A stretch of 64,000 nt of DNA from contig JAEILZ010000001.1 of NCBI GenBank assembly GCA_018873225.1, positions 5,332,001-5,396,000 on the forward strand. Direction: 5' to 3'. Both the position numbers and the translations under genes were made by a program. Shown here one piece after another: positions 9,329-20,227 of the stretch (its first letter is position 1; the number at the start of each line of letters is the position of its first letter). A model generated the notes under the pieces. That model was not told the origin of the DNA. It worked only from the letters and a program-made list of their open reading frames with translations, and did no database searches. This DNA is from [Phialemoniopsis] sp. UDSM-2020. Lineage: Eukaryota > Ascomycota > Sordariomycetes > Thyridiales > Thyridiaceae.

Positions 9329-12135
9329 ATGGCCTCGACAACCGTCACCACCTCGACCTTCCACCACGCCCACCCTCAACACCAGTCCTTCAACGGCCTC
9401 AACCCTGCGCAACCCTCCGCCGTTGCCAGCGCATCCCTCTCCTCGGCCTCGTTTGATCGCGCAGACATCGCCCACTCCTCAGCCGCCATGCATTCCGCGT
9501 CCCAGCAATCTCAACCCTCCTCCCAGCAGTCCTTCTCCATGAGTCAGCCTTCGTCGCAACAGGCCATGGCCAGCCAGGCATATCGCCAATTTCCCGGCGG
9601 CAGCGCAAGCGGGAGCATGAATGACATTCCCCAAATCTACTCGGTAAGTCTGCTACTCCTGCATCTTGCTCCCCTCCCCCTCCATGACTTAGAACCCTTC
9701 CTTTCTTGCCTCTGGTCTCCTCGCATTAACCTTGGCCATGTCTCTTCTCTAGGCTGTCTATTCCGGCACCGACGTGTACGAGATGGAAGTCAACAATGTC
9801 GCCGTCATGCGCCGGAGGAACGACTCGTGGCTCAACGCCACCCAGATCCTCAAGGTCGCCGGCGTCGACAAGGGCAAGCGGACCAAGATCTTGGAAAAGG
9901 AGATTCAGACGGGCGAGCACGAAAAGGTTCAGGGCGGTTATGGAAAATACCAGGGCACGTGGATCAACTACGAGCGCGCCCGCCAGGTCTGCCAGCAGTA
10001 CGGCGTCGAGGAGCTGCTGCTCCCCCTCCTCACCTACGACATGGGCCAGGACGGAGGCGTTGCCGGCCAAGGGGACTTCAACACGCCGACCAAGGAGCAG
10101 GCCATGGCCGCCAACAGGAAACGACTGTACAACGCCAGCAACGAGAACCGACAGAACGGCAACATGTTGACGGGCAACTTCTTCAGAGGAATCTCCAACA
10201 CGGCGCCAAACGTCGTCGGCATCATCAGCAAGGCCAGATTCGACTCACCCGGCGCCAGGAATCGCACCGCCTCCCAGAACCGGAACGGGCCTCCCTCGCG
10301 CGCCCCCAGCTTCAACCGCCAATCATCCATCCAGAGCATGGACGACTTCCCAGGAAACTCTCAGCAGAGCTTCGCCTCAGACTTTGGCCACAATGTTGAC
10401 TCTGCCTACTCAACCCAGCAGAACACGCAACAATTCAACGGCGACGGGACCGAGCCGCCCAGGAAGCGACAGCGAGTTGCCCAGACCCCGGCCGACAGCT
10501 TCGGCTACAACCCGTCTATGGAGATGTACGCCAACACGTTCCCAGGCTCACCCACAGAACCCAACGAGTCCTTTATCTACTCCCAAGCCGGTATTGATGT
10601 TCACTCTGCTCAACACGACAATTTTGGACCCTTACCCCCCCTGCCCTTCCTGGAGACCCCTGATGGAGAGCAGAAGCGCGCCACATTAATGGAACTTTTC
10701 ATGAATGCTAACTCATCTGACCTTTCGAGATATAATGTCGTCAAGACTCTTACACCCCAAGAGCTTGACATGCCCATCGACAACCACCGACACACCGTCC
10801 TGCACTGGGCAGCCACTCTCGCCCGCATGCCGCTTCTTCGGGCTCTCATCGCCGCAGGATCAAGTCCTTTCCGCGTCAACGTTGCCGGCGAGACGGCGCT
10901 TATGAGAGCATGTATCGTCACGAACTCGCACGACCACAACTCGATGCCCGACCTCCTCGACATGCTCGGCAGCACCATCGAGCTGCGCGACGCCAAGGGG
11001 CGCACCGTCCTCCACCACATCGCCGTCACTAGCTCGGTCCACGGCCGCAGCGCTGCCAGCCGGTACTACCTGCAGTGCCTCCTCGAGTGGGTCGTCCGCG
11101 GCGGTGGTGCTGCGCCCACCAGCCAGAACTCTCAGGCGAACGGTGCCCCTTCGAGCCAAGGCAAGCTGAGCCTCGCCCGCTTCATGGCCGAGATTGTCAA
11201 CGTACAGGACGAGAACGGTGATACTGCGCTCAACATCGCCGCCAAGATTGGCAACCGCAGCATCATATCCCAGCTGCTCGAGGTCTGCGCGGATCCCTCT
11301 CTGGCTAACAGGCAAGGCCTGCGACCTCTAGACTTTGGCGTCGGCCTGGGGCAGGCTGGTGCGGGTACCGAGGGCGAGAATGGCGAGGTGGAGAAGAACG
11401 GCGTCATCGGCAGCAGCCAAAAGAGCCGCGAGAGCAGCGGCGACATTGCTAGCTGTGAGTATCTTCCCACGCTCCGTTCTGACTTCTTTTCGAAGACGCT
11501 AACACGTGGGTCTTGTAGCCATCACCCATCTCCTCAGTGAGGCAGCCTCGACCTTCGACGCGGAAATGAAAACGAAGCAGCAGCAGGTCGACCTACTCCA
11601 CACCTCATTACGCAACACGTCGGCTGAGCTGGGCGATGCCCGCCGCAAGCTCGAGCAGCTGCAGGAGAGGGTCAAAAGCCAGCACCTCACCCGCCAAAAG
11701 GTTGTCAACCTAGCGCGCGCGCGCGAGGACGAGCAGTTCCGCCTCTCGCAGCTACAGCAGACGCACGGCACGCTCGACGTCGGCGGCGCCGCAGAGTGGG
11801 AGACGGAGGCCGAGGCCGCAGCGGCGAGCCTGCAGTCGGCCTCGAGCTCGGCGACGGGGCCCGAGCTGCCGGCCGCGAGCGGGATGCGGGCGCGCGTGGC
11901 GGCGCTCGAGAGGCGTGCCAAGGAGACGCGACTGGCCGAAGCGAGGCTGCGGGCGAGCAGCACCGAGACGGAGCTCAAGTACCGGCGGCTCGTGGCGCTG
12001 GCGTCGCGGTGCGGGGACGTCGACGTCGACGCGCACATCGAGGGCCTAGTCAGGGCAGTCGAGAGCGAGAAGGGGGAGCTCGAGATTGGGAGGGTGAGGA
12101 GATTCCTTGGCGGCGTGGAGGGGGTGGTTAATTGA
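9329..12135 (+). CDS. MBP1: APSES-domain, ankyrin-repeat transcription factor (MBF DNA-binding subunit)
   Basis: Orthologue of the yeast Mbp1/Swi4 and fission yeast Res factors, the DNA-binding part of the MBF complex that drives G1/S genes through MluI-box elements. Three exons, 9329-9643, 9753-11454 and 11519-12135, with canonical introns of 109 and 64 nt; total 877 residues. Order of parts: Ser/Gln-rich N-terminus (1-100); APSES/KilA-N domain (about 105-205) with VAVMRRRNDSWLNATQILKV, AGVDKGKRTKILEKEIQTG and QGTWINYERARQVCQQYGV; a linker with a basic PPRKRQRV nuclear signal; ankyrin repeats (about 440-680, including HTVLHWAATLARMPLLRALI and DAKGRTVLHHIA); and a C-terminal coiled coil rich in Glu/Arg/Leu, probably for pairing with a Swi6-type partner. 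The start is the first ATG in frame after a long leader. Close paralogues (Swi4-like) cannot be fully excluded. Confidence 0.93.
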
Positions 12136-13309
12136 GCCTCTCTCTTCTTTGGTCTCTCTTGTCTGTGAGAACCTGAAATCCCTGTGCTGTTTTTACGTGG
12201 CGTTTCCCCGGCTTCAGACCCGGGGGGTTGGGTATACTCTTTTTGTGTCCTGGCATCTTGTTGGGCGTTTTATCGTAGGATTCTTGTTGTTTTTCTGTGT
12301 TCGTGTGGCTTTTTTGTTTTGTTCTTCCAGATATATATCTGGTGAATCCATAAGGGTGGAAGAGGTTGGCTGTTTGTATTGTCTTCGTCAACGACGACGA
12401 CAATAGGCATTGTTCTTTGCCGTTTCTATTGTTTGTTATAATGATTAGTCGCATGCATTCTGCACGCGCATTGCAGCTTGCATGTGTCATGCATCCATCA
12501 CCAGCATGGCCAATATATTTATACGTTTTCCACACTTGTTGCGGTATTCATCATCGTTGTTGAAATCAAGAGAAAGTAGGAATGAGGGTCAGGGCTAGGA
12601 TGAGGATGATGACAGGCATAGGGAGAGCGGTGATGGAAAGCGTTAGGAATCATGCACATCACATGTGTCGAGTGCTTCAAGAGTGTCGAGCGACTTGATA
12701 CAAACCACACAATGCAATGAAAGCGTTGTCAATGGTTCAATCGTTTGTTTCGATGCACGAATTGTTGTATGGTTAAATCTCGAGTTTGTAAACAAGAGCA
12801 GACAAGAGCTTCGACGTGAGCGCGTTATTCGGTTCCGAAATGCTCGCGTGTTGTTGGTCCGCTTGGCCCGGAGTCACCCATGGAATCCCTGAGACAAACG
12901 CGACAAAGCATCGCAAGACTTTGTTGCATCGCTCCTTGACGAGGTTGACGAGTTCAACACGGGCTGTTTGATGGCCGATTCTCTGCAACCTGTTGCATGT
13001 GGCTTCTTGTCCGTCCGCAACCTCAGTCGCCTGATACATCAGAGTCATACTTGTCGTTCCGCCTTTAAGCATAGATAAATTAGGTCGAGATTGAGTAAAA
13101 ATTGTTGTCATCATCGCTCTTTCTGTATAAGCTACCTTACTCTGCTCATCTTGCAAACTGCCAAACAGTGACCCGTCGACGAGAGGATGATGCTTCTCTC
13201 ATATAACTCCTTCGTGAACACAGAGCAAATCCAGTAACGCCCATGCCATGCAATATCACAATGAACGCCCAAATACGAACCGACCCCTCGAGTCGTAATC
13301 TCCCTTTCC
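12136..13309. other. Convergent intergenic region, MBP1 / PEP7 3' ends
   Basis: About 1.2 kb between two gene ends, so mainly 3' untranslated sequence and terminators. It is T-rich just after the MBP1 stop. Open frames on the minus strand (12773-13156) have no recognisable features. No RNA gene seen. Confidence 0.5.
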
Positions 13310-15604
13310 TTACTGCACCTGCCCGCCAGTAGCATAAAACCCTTCCCACCGCTCCTCCACGCCGCCAACCCTCTTCTTCACGTCGGCGATCTCGCGGTCC
13401 AGCTCCTCGACATTCCTCGTCAGCGCGCCCACCTCCTCGAACCGCCGCGCGCCCCTCGCGCCGTCGACCATCCCTTGCACGAGGAACCGCTGCTCCTCCA
13501 GGACGGCCAGGCGCTCCCTGAGCTCGCGCTCCTCGACCTCGAGCGCCGCCGACGCCGCCGTGCTGACCTCGCTGCCCGCCACGCTGTCCGCGTCGTCGGG
13601 CGCCGCCAGCTCCCCGTTGCGCAGCGGCGAGAGGTGACCCGCCCGGTTGGTAGCGTCGCTGCTGTTCAGGCCCGACAGTAGCCTCCTGTGCCCACCGCCA
13701 CCGGCCTGCGACTGCGACGACGAGGAGCGCAGCATGCGTGGCACGTGCTTGAGCGGCACCATGTTGGCGTGTAGGAATGTCGACGCCGCCGCGTACACGG
13801 CCTTTTGCAGCCGGATCTGCGCCGGGTTGTCGCTCGGCAGGTCGCGGATGCGCCGCGCCGCGGCGCTGTACTTGGCAAAGCTGTCCATGAGCCGCTTGCG
13901 GATCTTGGCGGCGTCTTGGATCTGGGAGTGCGTCGTCATGGGCGCTGGTGCTGATGAGGGAACGCCGAGGAGGTGGCCAGGGGACCCGCTGCTCTCCGAG
14001 TCCGGGCCGCCGGGAGGCTGCTGCAGCGACTGCAGGGCGCGCTGGAAGGACGGCATGAGCTGCCGGATGCCGCGCTCGAACTGCCGGAGGGTCTCGTAGG
14101 CACGCTGGTCCGCGGGCCGGTGGGCGAGGGCGTCCTCAAAGTCGCGCTTGGCGAAGATGGTGTGCTTGCAGTCGCGGCACATGCGTATGTCGAGACTGAT
14201 TGTACCGTCGGTGGCGGATGGAGGTTTCTCAGATGGGATAGGTGTAGTGGCTAAAGGACCAGCGAGTCAGCAAGGGGACAAGGTAATATCACAAAAATAG
14301 AGGAAACTTACGGCTGGCTACGTTCAAGCCTATTTCACTTGAACATGCCGTACTGGGATCCGCGCACACTACTCGCCCGCATATCCGACAATGATGCCTC
14401 CTAAACGTCCATGATCCAAACTCCTGCTGGCAGAATGGGCATTTGGGTACTTTTGTGTCGTCCTCCCACGTCACAACCGACTGCTCAATCGCTTTGCGCT
14501 GCGTCTTCTGGCCGGTCAGAGACGCAACAGTCGTCGAGAGCCCACCACCGCCGTTGACGATTACCTCCTCTGGAGGATTGACGAGTAGTTGTGTCAGCTT
14601 GGTCAATCTCTTCTCCAGCCTCGCAATCTCGAGGTTTTGTCGTTCCACCTTCTTCCTCCTCGTCTCCACGAATGCAGAAGTGAGGTCCTGCAACACGCCA
14701 TGGTGATCATTATACCCGTCCCTCGACTTATAGCAAGTCTCGCACACTCGGTACCAGTATCCCCGTGTAGGATCGTGGCTGGCGGACCGCGACAGCTTCA
14801 TCTGATACATAGTATGTACCTCGCAGAAGAGGCGGCCGCACTTCCTGCAGTTAATGCTGCCGTTGATGGGGCCGAGGCCCTTGCCGCAGGTGGGATCGGT
14901 ACAGTAGTCGTTGCCCGTGGGTCGCTGCCAGTGCTTCCGGGTGATAAGGTCGTCTGGGTCTATAACGTTGTCGACGGGTCTGGAGCTGCTGCTGGCGGCA
15001 TGTGTGCTCGGTGTGGGCAGGGTCTCGTTGGATTCGAATACCTCGAGGCCGCGAAGCTTCTGGTTGATGACGGAGAGGGGCTGGAACCGCTTCGCCTTGA
15101 GGACCTGCTTATCAAACCATGTCTTGACTTCGTCCTGCTGTACTTCGGGGAGTTCTTGGTGGGCATCGTCGATGTGTCTAGCTGTGTGTCAGTAGGGTTA
15201 AAGCATGAGGGCAGAGCATTGTCTTAAATACCTGTTCAATTGCAGCAGGGTCAACTACACTTCGTTAGCTTGACGATGTCCGGGTCAGCATGACGAGCGT
15301 AGGAGCGAGTACTTACCATCTCCTCTTCGCAAATGGGACAGACAAGCCTCGTCCCGGAGGCACCAGGGCCCGTGGGGGCACCAAGGCTGACATTGGAGCT
15401 GAGGTCCTGGACGAAGCCACCGGGCAGCGGGCTGGGCGGTGTCGGTGGTGATATGCCGCTCAGGTTCTGGGATCCCGAGCTGGCTTCCGACGGCGCAAAA
15501 GGGCTAGATGGCCTGGGAGATACCTGCGACGAAGCTTGCTGCGGAGGAGCGAGGCCACGGCCACTGCCTAGGACTCGGCCTCCTCCGAGCTTCCGGCCAG
15601 ACAT
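13310..15604 (-). CDS. PEP7: FYVE zinc-finger Rab effector (Vac1/Pep7, rabenosyn-like)
   Basis: Endosomal tethering protein of the Vac1/Pep7 (rabenosyn-5) family, which binds PI3P and Rab GTPases for Golgi-to-endosome/vacuole traffic. Four exons on the minus strand, 15604-15317, 15254-15232, 15177-14312 and 14250-13310, totalling 705 residues. The N-terminal C2H2 finger (CPICEEEMLTLLQLNRHIDDAH) is assembled across three exons, one of only 23 nt. A first cysteine-rich FYVE-like domain (CGKGLGPINGSINCRKCGRLFC) lies at about 200-270. A second carries the diagnostic RRHHCRICGRVVC, about residues 350-410, closing with MCRDCK in the last exon. Between them a coiled coil (RRKKVERQNLEIARLEKRLTK). The C-terminal half is helical, ending with a long coiled coil, as expected for the Rab-binding part. 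It sits head to head with MET8. Confidence 0.92.
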
Positions 15605-16173
15605 GGCGATTGCTGTCGGGATTCAGGGTTGGGAGCTTGCTTGCGTTGGTCCAGTCTCTTGTAGTGTTATGTATGTGCGAATGAGAAGACGAAGGCATGC
15701 GACTCGGGTGGACGAGCGCTCCTTTTCGTCCTCGCCGCCTGTGGGTTGTGTTTGGTTATGCCTCGAGGTGTTTGATGTGTTGGTTTGGTCCCAGAGCTCG
15801 AAGGTGTTTGAGGTGAGGCGGTGCTGCATGTGGGTGCGCGGGCGGCAAGGCTGCGACGCTTCACAGCGGCTGTGGTGGGCCTGAACCCCTGTAGTCGCCA
15901 CTTGTTGGTGCCCATTTTAGAAGGCGACCCCGCCAATCTGTCACTGGTCATGCGCTAAACCTTGGTTGGATCGAGTCAATGTCATGACTCTCTCGTCAGA
16001 GCTTATCGTAACTTTTCGCACCTCTTATCGATTGGCGTTATCGCCTGTGACGCCGACATCTTTCGGAGCAAAGAATTACTCACAAGAACGCAGCCCATCT
16101 TCCGTCCTGTCCAAGCCATTGAAAGCAACAATCACACCACTGAAAGACCAAAGAAGCAACCCCTCGGCCTGCT
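15605..16173. other. Divergent promoter region PEP7 / MET8
   Basis: About 570 bases between two divergent genes, serving both promoters. Open frames crossing it are not supported. No repeat or clear binding site recognised. Confidence 0.45.
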
Positions 16174-17078
16174 ATGGCATCAAGTCGCACGAGAAAGTTC
16201 CCAGAAGTGCAGGGAGGGGGAAGCTTGATCCTGGCATGGCAGATCAAGGGCAAGAAAGTTCTCGTTGTCGGTGGTGGTGAGGTATGTTTTCAACAATCCA
16301 TCTGGTCACAGTGAAGGCACTAACAGCTGCTCCTCATACAGGTTGCCGCCGGTCGAATCCTGAACTGCCTCAACGCCGATGCCCTCGTCACTGTGGTCTG
16401 CCCGATATCAGGCCTCAACCCCGAAGTTGCGTATCGAGTCGAGCAAGGCCAGGTCTCTCACACGCCTCGTAACTTCGAGCCCGCCGACCTCGATGGCGCC
16501 GATATGGTTCTTGTCGCTGTGGACGACCCAGAAGCATCCACACAAATATGGAAGTTGTGCAAGGAGCGCAGGATACCGGCCAATATCGCCGACGTGCCCC
16601 CAGAATGCGATTTCTACTTTGGCAGCGTCCACCGCGACGGACCACTACAGATCATGGTCAGCACCAATGGCAAAGGCCCTCGGCTGGCCAGCTCAATACG
16701 CAAGTTCATTGCCAAGCAGCTGCCCAAAGATGCGGGCAAGGCCATCGAGGCAATCGGTCAACTGCGGGTGAAGCTGAGAAAGGTCGCGCCGAACCAAGAG
16801 GATGGACCGAAACGCATGGGATGGTACACGCAGCTGAGCCGAATCATCTCGCACTTAATGTATCATACTAACGGGCGCCCAGGATGACCAAAGTCAGCGA
16901 TGCATACACGTGGGATCAGATGTGTGACTTTACAGACGAGGATATGGACAACATCCTGCGCTTCTACGCCTCGAACGAAGTGCCCACCCTCGAAACGCTG
17001 ATGCTAATGCGGGAGACTCCGGATCCCAGTAAGATTGAGCTATTCGATGGATCCTTTGGGTTCAGCGTTGGGGCATGA
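16174..17078 (+). CDS. MET8: Siroheme synthase Met8 (precorrin-2 dehydrogenase / sirohydrochlorin ferrochelatase)
   Basis: Bifunctional enzyme that oxidises precorrin-2 with NAD and inserts iron to make siroheme, the cofactor of sulfite and nitrite reductases; needed for sulfate assimilation. Three exons, 16174-16281, 16342-16823 and 16883-17078, introns of 60 and 59 nt, total 261 residues, close to the yeast protein's length. The N-terminal NAD-binding fold shows KKVLVVGGGEVAAGRI. Next come the family segments NIADVPPECDFYFGSV and the LQIMVSTNGKGPRLASSIRK stretch, and a helical C-terminal dimer/chelatase part (ending ELFDGSFGFSVGA). The second splice joins RMGW to MTKVSDAY and removes an in-frame stop-free but unconserved piece. 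Start at the first ATG upstream of the Rossmann strand. Confidence 0.93.
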
Positions 17079-17719
17079 TCGGGCGTGACCTCAGGAGAGG
17101 CAACATCCTCGCTTCGGCTTTTGGCAGGAGTAAAGAGCTAGCACTGCTGAGCCACTTTCTCTTCGAGATATGTCATCGGCCCCGAGGTTGTGGCAGTGCT
17201 CGATCAGAACGACGGCTACAGCAGATATCATGCCGCAGGACATCATTAGCTGAGTTGACCGGGAAATGACCCGGTCGAAGTAAATCTTCCCGGCTCAGAT
17301 CCCAGAAACAGATGCTCTGAGAGCTTTCATGTTCTATGGGCGCTCTACCCGCCCTGTATCATATATATCGCATAAAAAGCTGAACAGTCTGGTTGGCGTA
17401 GATAACCTGTCAGGGTCGTATCATAAACGACTGTCAAGAAAATACCTATGCAGCAGTAGTATGGGACGATCTTCTATTTTTATGAATCCAGGAAGGACGT
17501 GACCAAATAGAATCTCAATATAAGCAGAATTCAAATCTCCATGCCCACCCAGCAGTTCAATGTCTATGTATCTAATTTCCGTTTCCAGGGGTATAAGAGC
17601 ACCGTTACGATAAGATTCTGTTAAACACCAAGCCGCAAAAGTCCCTCCATCAGAGATGATAGGCTTCGCAGCGATGAATGTGCAAGCTTGCAAGCTTTAC
17701 ATCCACACAATGCACGAGT
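17079..17719. other. Convergent intergenic region
   Basis: About 640 bases after MET8 and after the stop of the minus-strand C2H2 gene. A 90-codon minus-strand frame (17421-17693) is present but has no recognisable motif and lies in what should be 3' untranslated sequence. Nothing else seen. Confidence 0.4.
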
Positions 17720-19720
17720 CTATGCTTGGGGAAAATAAGAACACTTGCATTGCTCGAGTTGACAGAACACACAGGGTGGTGGACTCCCATATGAGACACC
17801 TGAGAAGTCTCCGCTAGTCCATTGTTCAGAGAATGTGCTCATCGCAAACCCTTGCAATTGAGAGATTTCTGGTCCAGGCGAGTGATATGGCCGGGTTACA
17901 CTAGTGAATGTGTCTCCTGGTCTGACAGCCTCTGCCTGGCTGGCGGAAGGCGCGATCACAGGATATTTCCACGCCTCTGTCTCTTGAGCCCTAATAGGAG
18001 CGGGAAATGCAGACCAAGATGGGATGTTGTTTTGCAGATGTGCATTCGTGCTAGGAGGGGCTGGTCGTCTTTGATCGACGTCATCTCGTGCTTTCAAAAA
18101 TGTCTCAAGAGTTCGATCAAAAGACTCGCGTATGATTTGAGGAAGTGTTTCCTGGAGATGGACTGGAAATGGGTAATCGACCTTTTGTATGGCACCGATG
18201 ATGTTGGAAGTTGCAACTTGAGGCATGCATTCACGAATGAAGCTGTATGCATCTTCCTCTCGATTATGAATGCTGGTAGCCCGTTGGCTAGCGTCCATAA
18301 TAGGGTCAAAGTCTTCAAACCGGTCAGCAATCTGTTCTTCTAATCCTTGTGCTTTAGAGTAAACTCACAAGGTGACGGCACAGTCTCCCCTGGGAAAAGA
18401 ATGCTATAGATCTTGAACCATTTGTCCTGGTCGCTCTGAACACCATCCGCCTTCTTACGAGATTTGAGCTGTTGTATCTGCTCCTGGGTCAGGCCGTCTG
18501 GTGGTGGCTGCGAGCTGTTGTTGCAGATTTTGTCCCTTTCGACATTCAAATGCGCTTTTAGACTAGTATCGCTCTTGAAGATGCCTTTGCATCTTGGACA
18601 GAATATTGGCCCTTTGTGACGGCGGTAGAGGTGCTCCCTAAAAGCCCAATTGGTTAGCTTTCATTCACAGCACGAGGGCCACAGCCTATCGAGAACTTGC
18701 TTTAGTCTTCTGTTGATCTCGGCCCAATCACCTGTTGCACACAATCGATGATCAGAAAGGCTGTATTTGATGGGATCACGCTTGCGGAATGGACAAGCAA
18801 AGGTTCGACCTTGCTCATTCGTCTCTGCTGGTGGCTCCCGACGAACCAGGGAAAGGAGGCTCTCGTCCTCAGGGGCGGCCTGTTGTAGGCCCCCGAGAAT
18901 TCCAAGAGACTGGTTTGCAGCGACCGATGGCTCCCAAAGACCAAGACCAGTAAGGTTCTGGCTAATAACAGACTCGTCCTCGGTATACACAGAGTAAGAC
19001 GCAGAAGAAGTATGTTCCGAGAACAGACCATCCCGATGGCGGCACTAAAAGGGTCAGCAACTTGCCCACCGATATGGCATTGCTCCGTTCCATAGACGCT
19101 TATGAACATACCTTCACCTTTCGTGCACGACACTCATTACAGGCACCGACTCTACGAACATACGCTGCATGTTGACGTGTCTCATTGTCAAGGCCTTTGC
19201 CTTTCTGTCGTCTGCCTCGCTGCGACCTGTTCGAGCTCCCACAAGAGGTGTCTGTCACGGATATGAGTGAGAAGGCTGAAGTTGTGACTGACGCTTGCCC
19301 ATTCTGGTGGTCCGATTGACAATGGTTTGTGATCAGAGCCCCTCCTGGTGAAGGATATTTCGAAGGTGTTACACCATTTGCCGATACTTTACAACCCCCG
19401 GTTATGCTTAAAGCATCAGCGCCAAGTTGGTAGGTCGATGTCCCATCTTCGTACTTACATCTTTTTGAGTCGTGTCCCCACAACACATCACACTGACTGG
19501 ATTGTACCTCATCCATTATCGACTGCTTTCCTTGCAAATCGCCGACCGAGAAAAGATGTCTTTTATTCATATCGCCGACCGAACAAAATGGCCTTTTCCC
19601 TTTACGTCGCTGCCAAATCGTCGTCATGAAAAATTGAGTGTGGTAGTTTGCTGGTGGGATTGGAGGCTGCTGGGCTTTCAAATATGCTCTGAGCCTGGGC
19701 GCGAGACATGAAATGCGCAA
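17720..19720 (-). CDS. Fungal C2H2-type zinc-finger protein
   Basis: Putative nucleic-acid-binding protein of a family widespread in filamentous ascomycetes; function unknown. Exons in coding order: 19720-19112, 19044-18701, 18637-18369, 18312-17720; these keep one frame of 604 residues. Landmarks: KGKGLDNETRQHAAYVRRVGAC followed by NECRARKVKCRHRDG (a short cysteine-rich patch made by the first splice), then ACPFRKRDPIKYS, then the finger region HLYRRHKGPIFCPRCKGIF with KAHLNVERDKIC, and GLTQEQIQQLKSRKKADG followed by QDKWFKIYSILFPGETVPSPYFDP. The second intron (18638-18700) is a GC-AG intron. The C-terminal exon is Pro/Ser-rich and ends in a Cys cluster. The first exon is the least certain part: it contains a good GTAAGT site near 19455, so an additional intron or a later start is possible. 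Confidence 0.75.
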
Positions 19721-20227
19721 TGGCGTTCAACCAGTGAGATCATAGCAAGTAAATCGAGGGCAGGCTACGCACCAAAAAGTAGGTAATACAAGAGACATCT
19801 GACTGGTACGCGCACCAGCTCGCCAACGGCCAGGAACTGAAGGCCTTCGTCGCTTGTTTCATCACGGGCTGTTGCTTTCAACAGCGGCACTATACTATCA
19901 ACAGCATCGTCAATATACTGTGAACAAAATTCTCAACAACCTAGACACCTCTGCATTCATTAAATCTGGTCAATTCCATTCCATCCAGCATTGGATGATT
20001 TGCATCTTTCCCGTGCAGCATGCTCTAGAGGGCTGACGTCAATGGTCAAACACCCCAGTCCCTCTGCTCGCTTGCCCACCTATCATCAGTGCAGCTCCTG
20101 AAGCAAGACCGAAAATTGGGTTGAGATGGGGATCTCTGATGAAACTTGCCCTTCCTTTGAAAGGAAACATACTGCAACGCCGCTCAAAAATATATTCCCA
20201 AATGAGGCGAATGCATGATGAATCAGC
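19721..20227. other. Intergenic region before the transporter gene
   Basis: About 500 bases between two minus-strand genes: promoter of the C2H2 gene and 3' end of the MFS transporter transcript. No gene-like frame, repeat or RNA recognised. Confidence 0.4.

Noticed and set aside
12773..13156. Minus-strand 127-codon frame
   Set aside because: Lies in a convergent 3' region, no motif, no splice partner.
17421..17693. 90-codon minus-strand frame as a small gene
   Set aside because: Reads acceptably as protein but lies in the presumed 3' untranslated part of the C2H2 gene, with no motif or promoter evidence.
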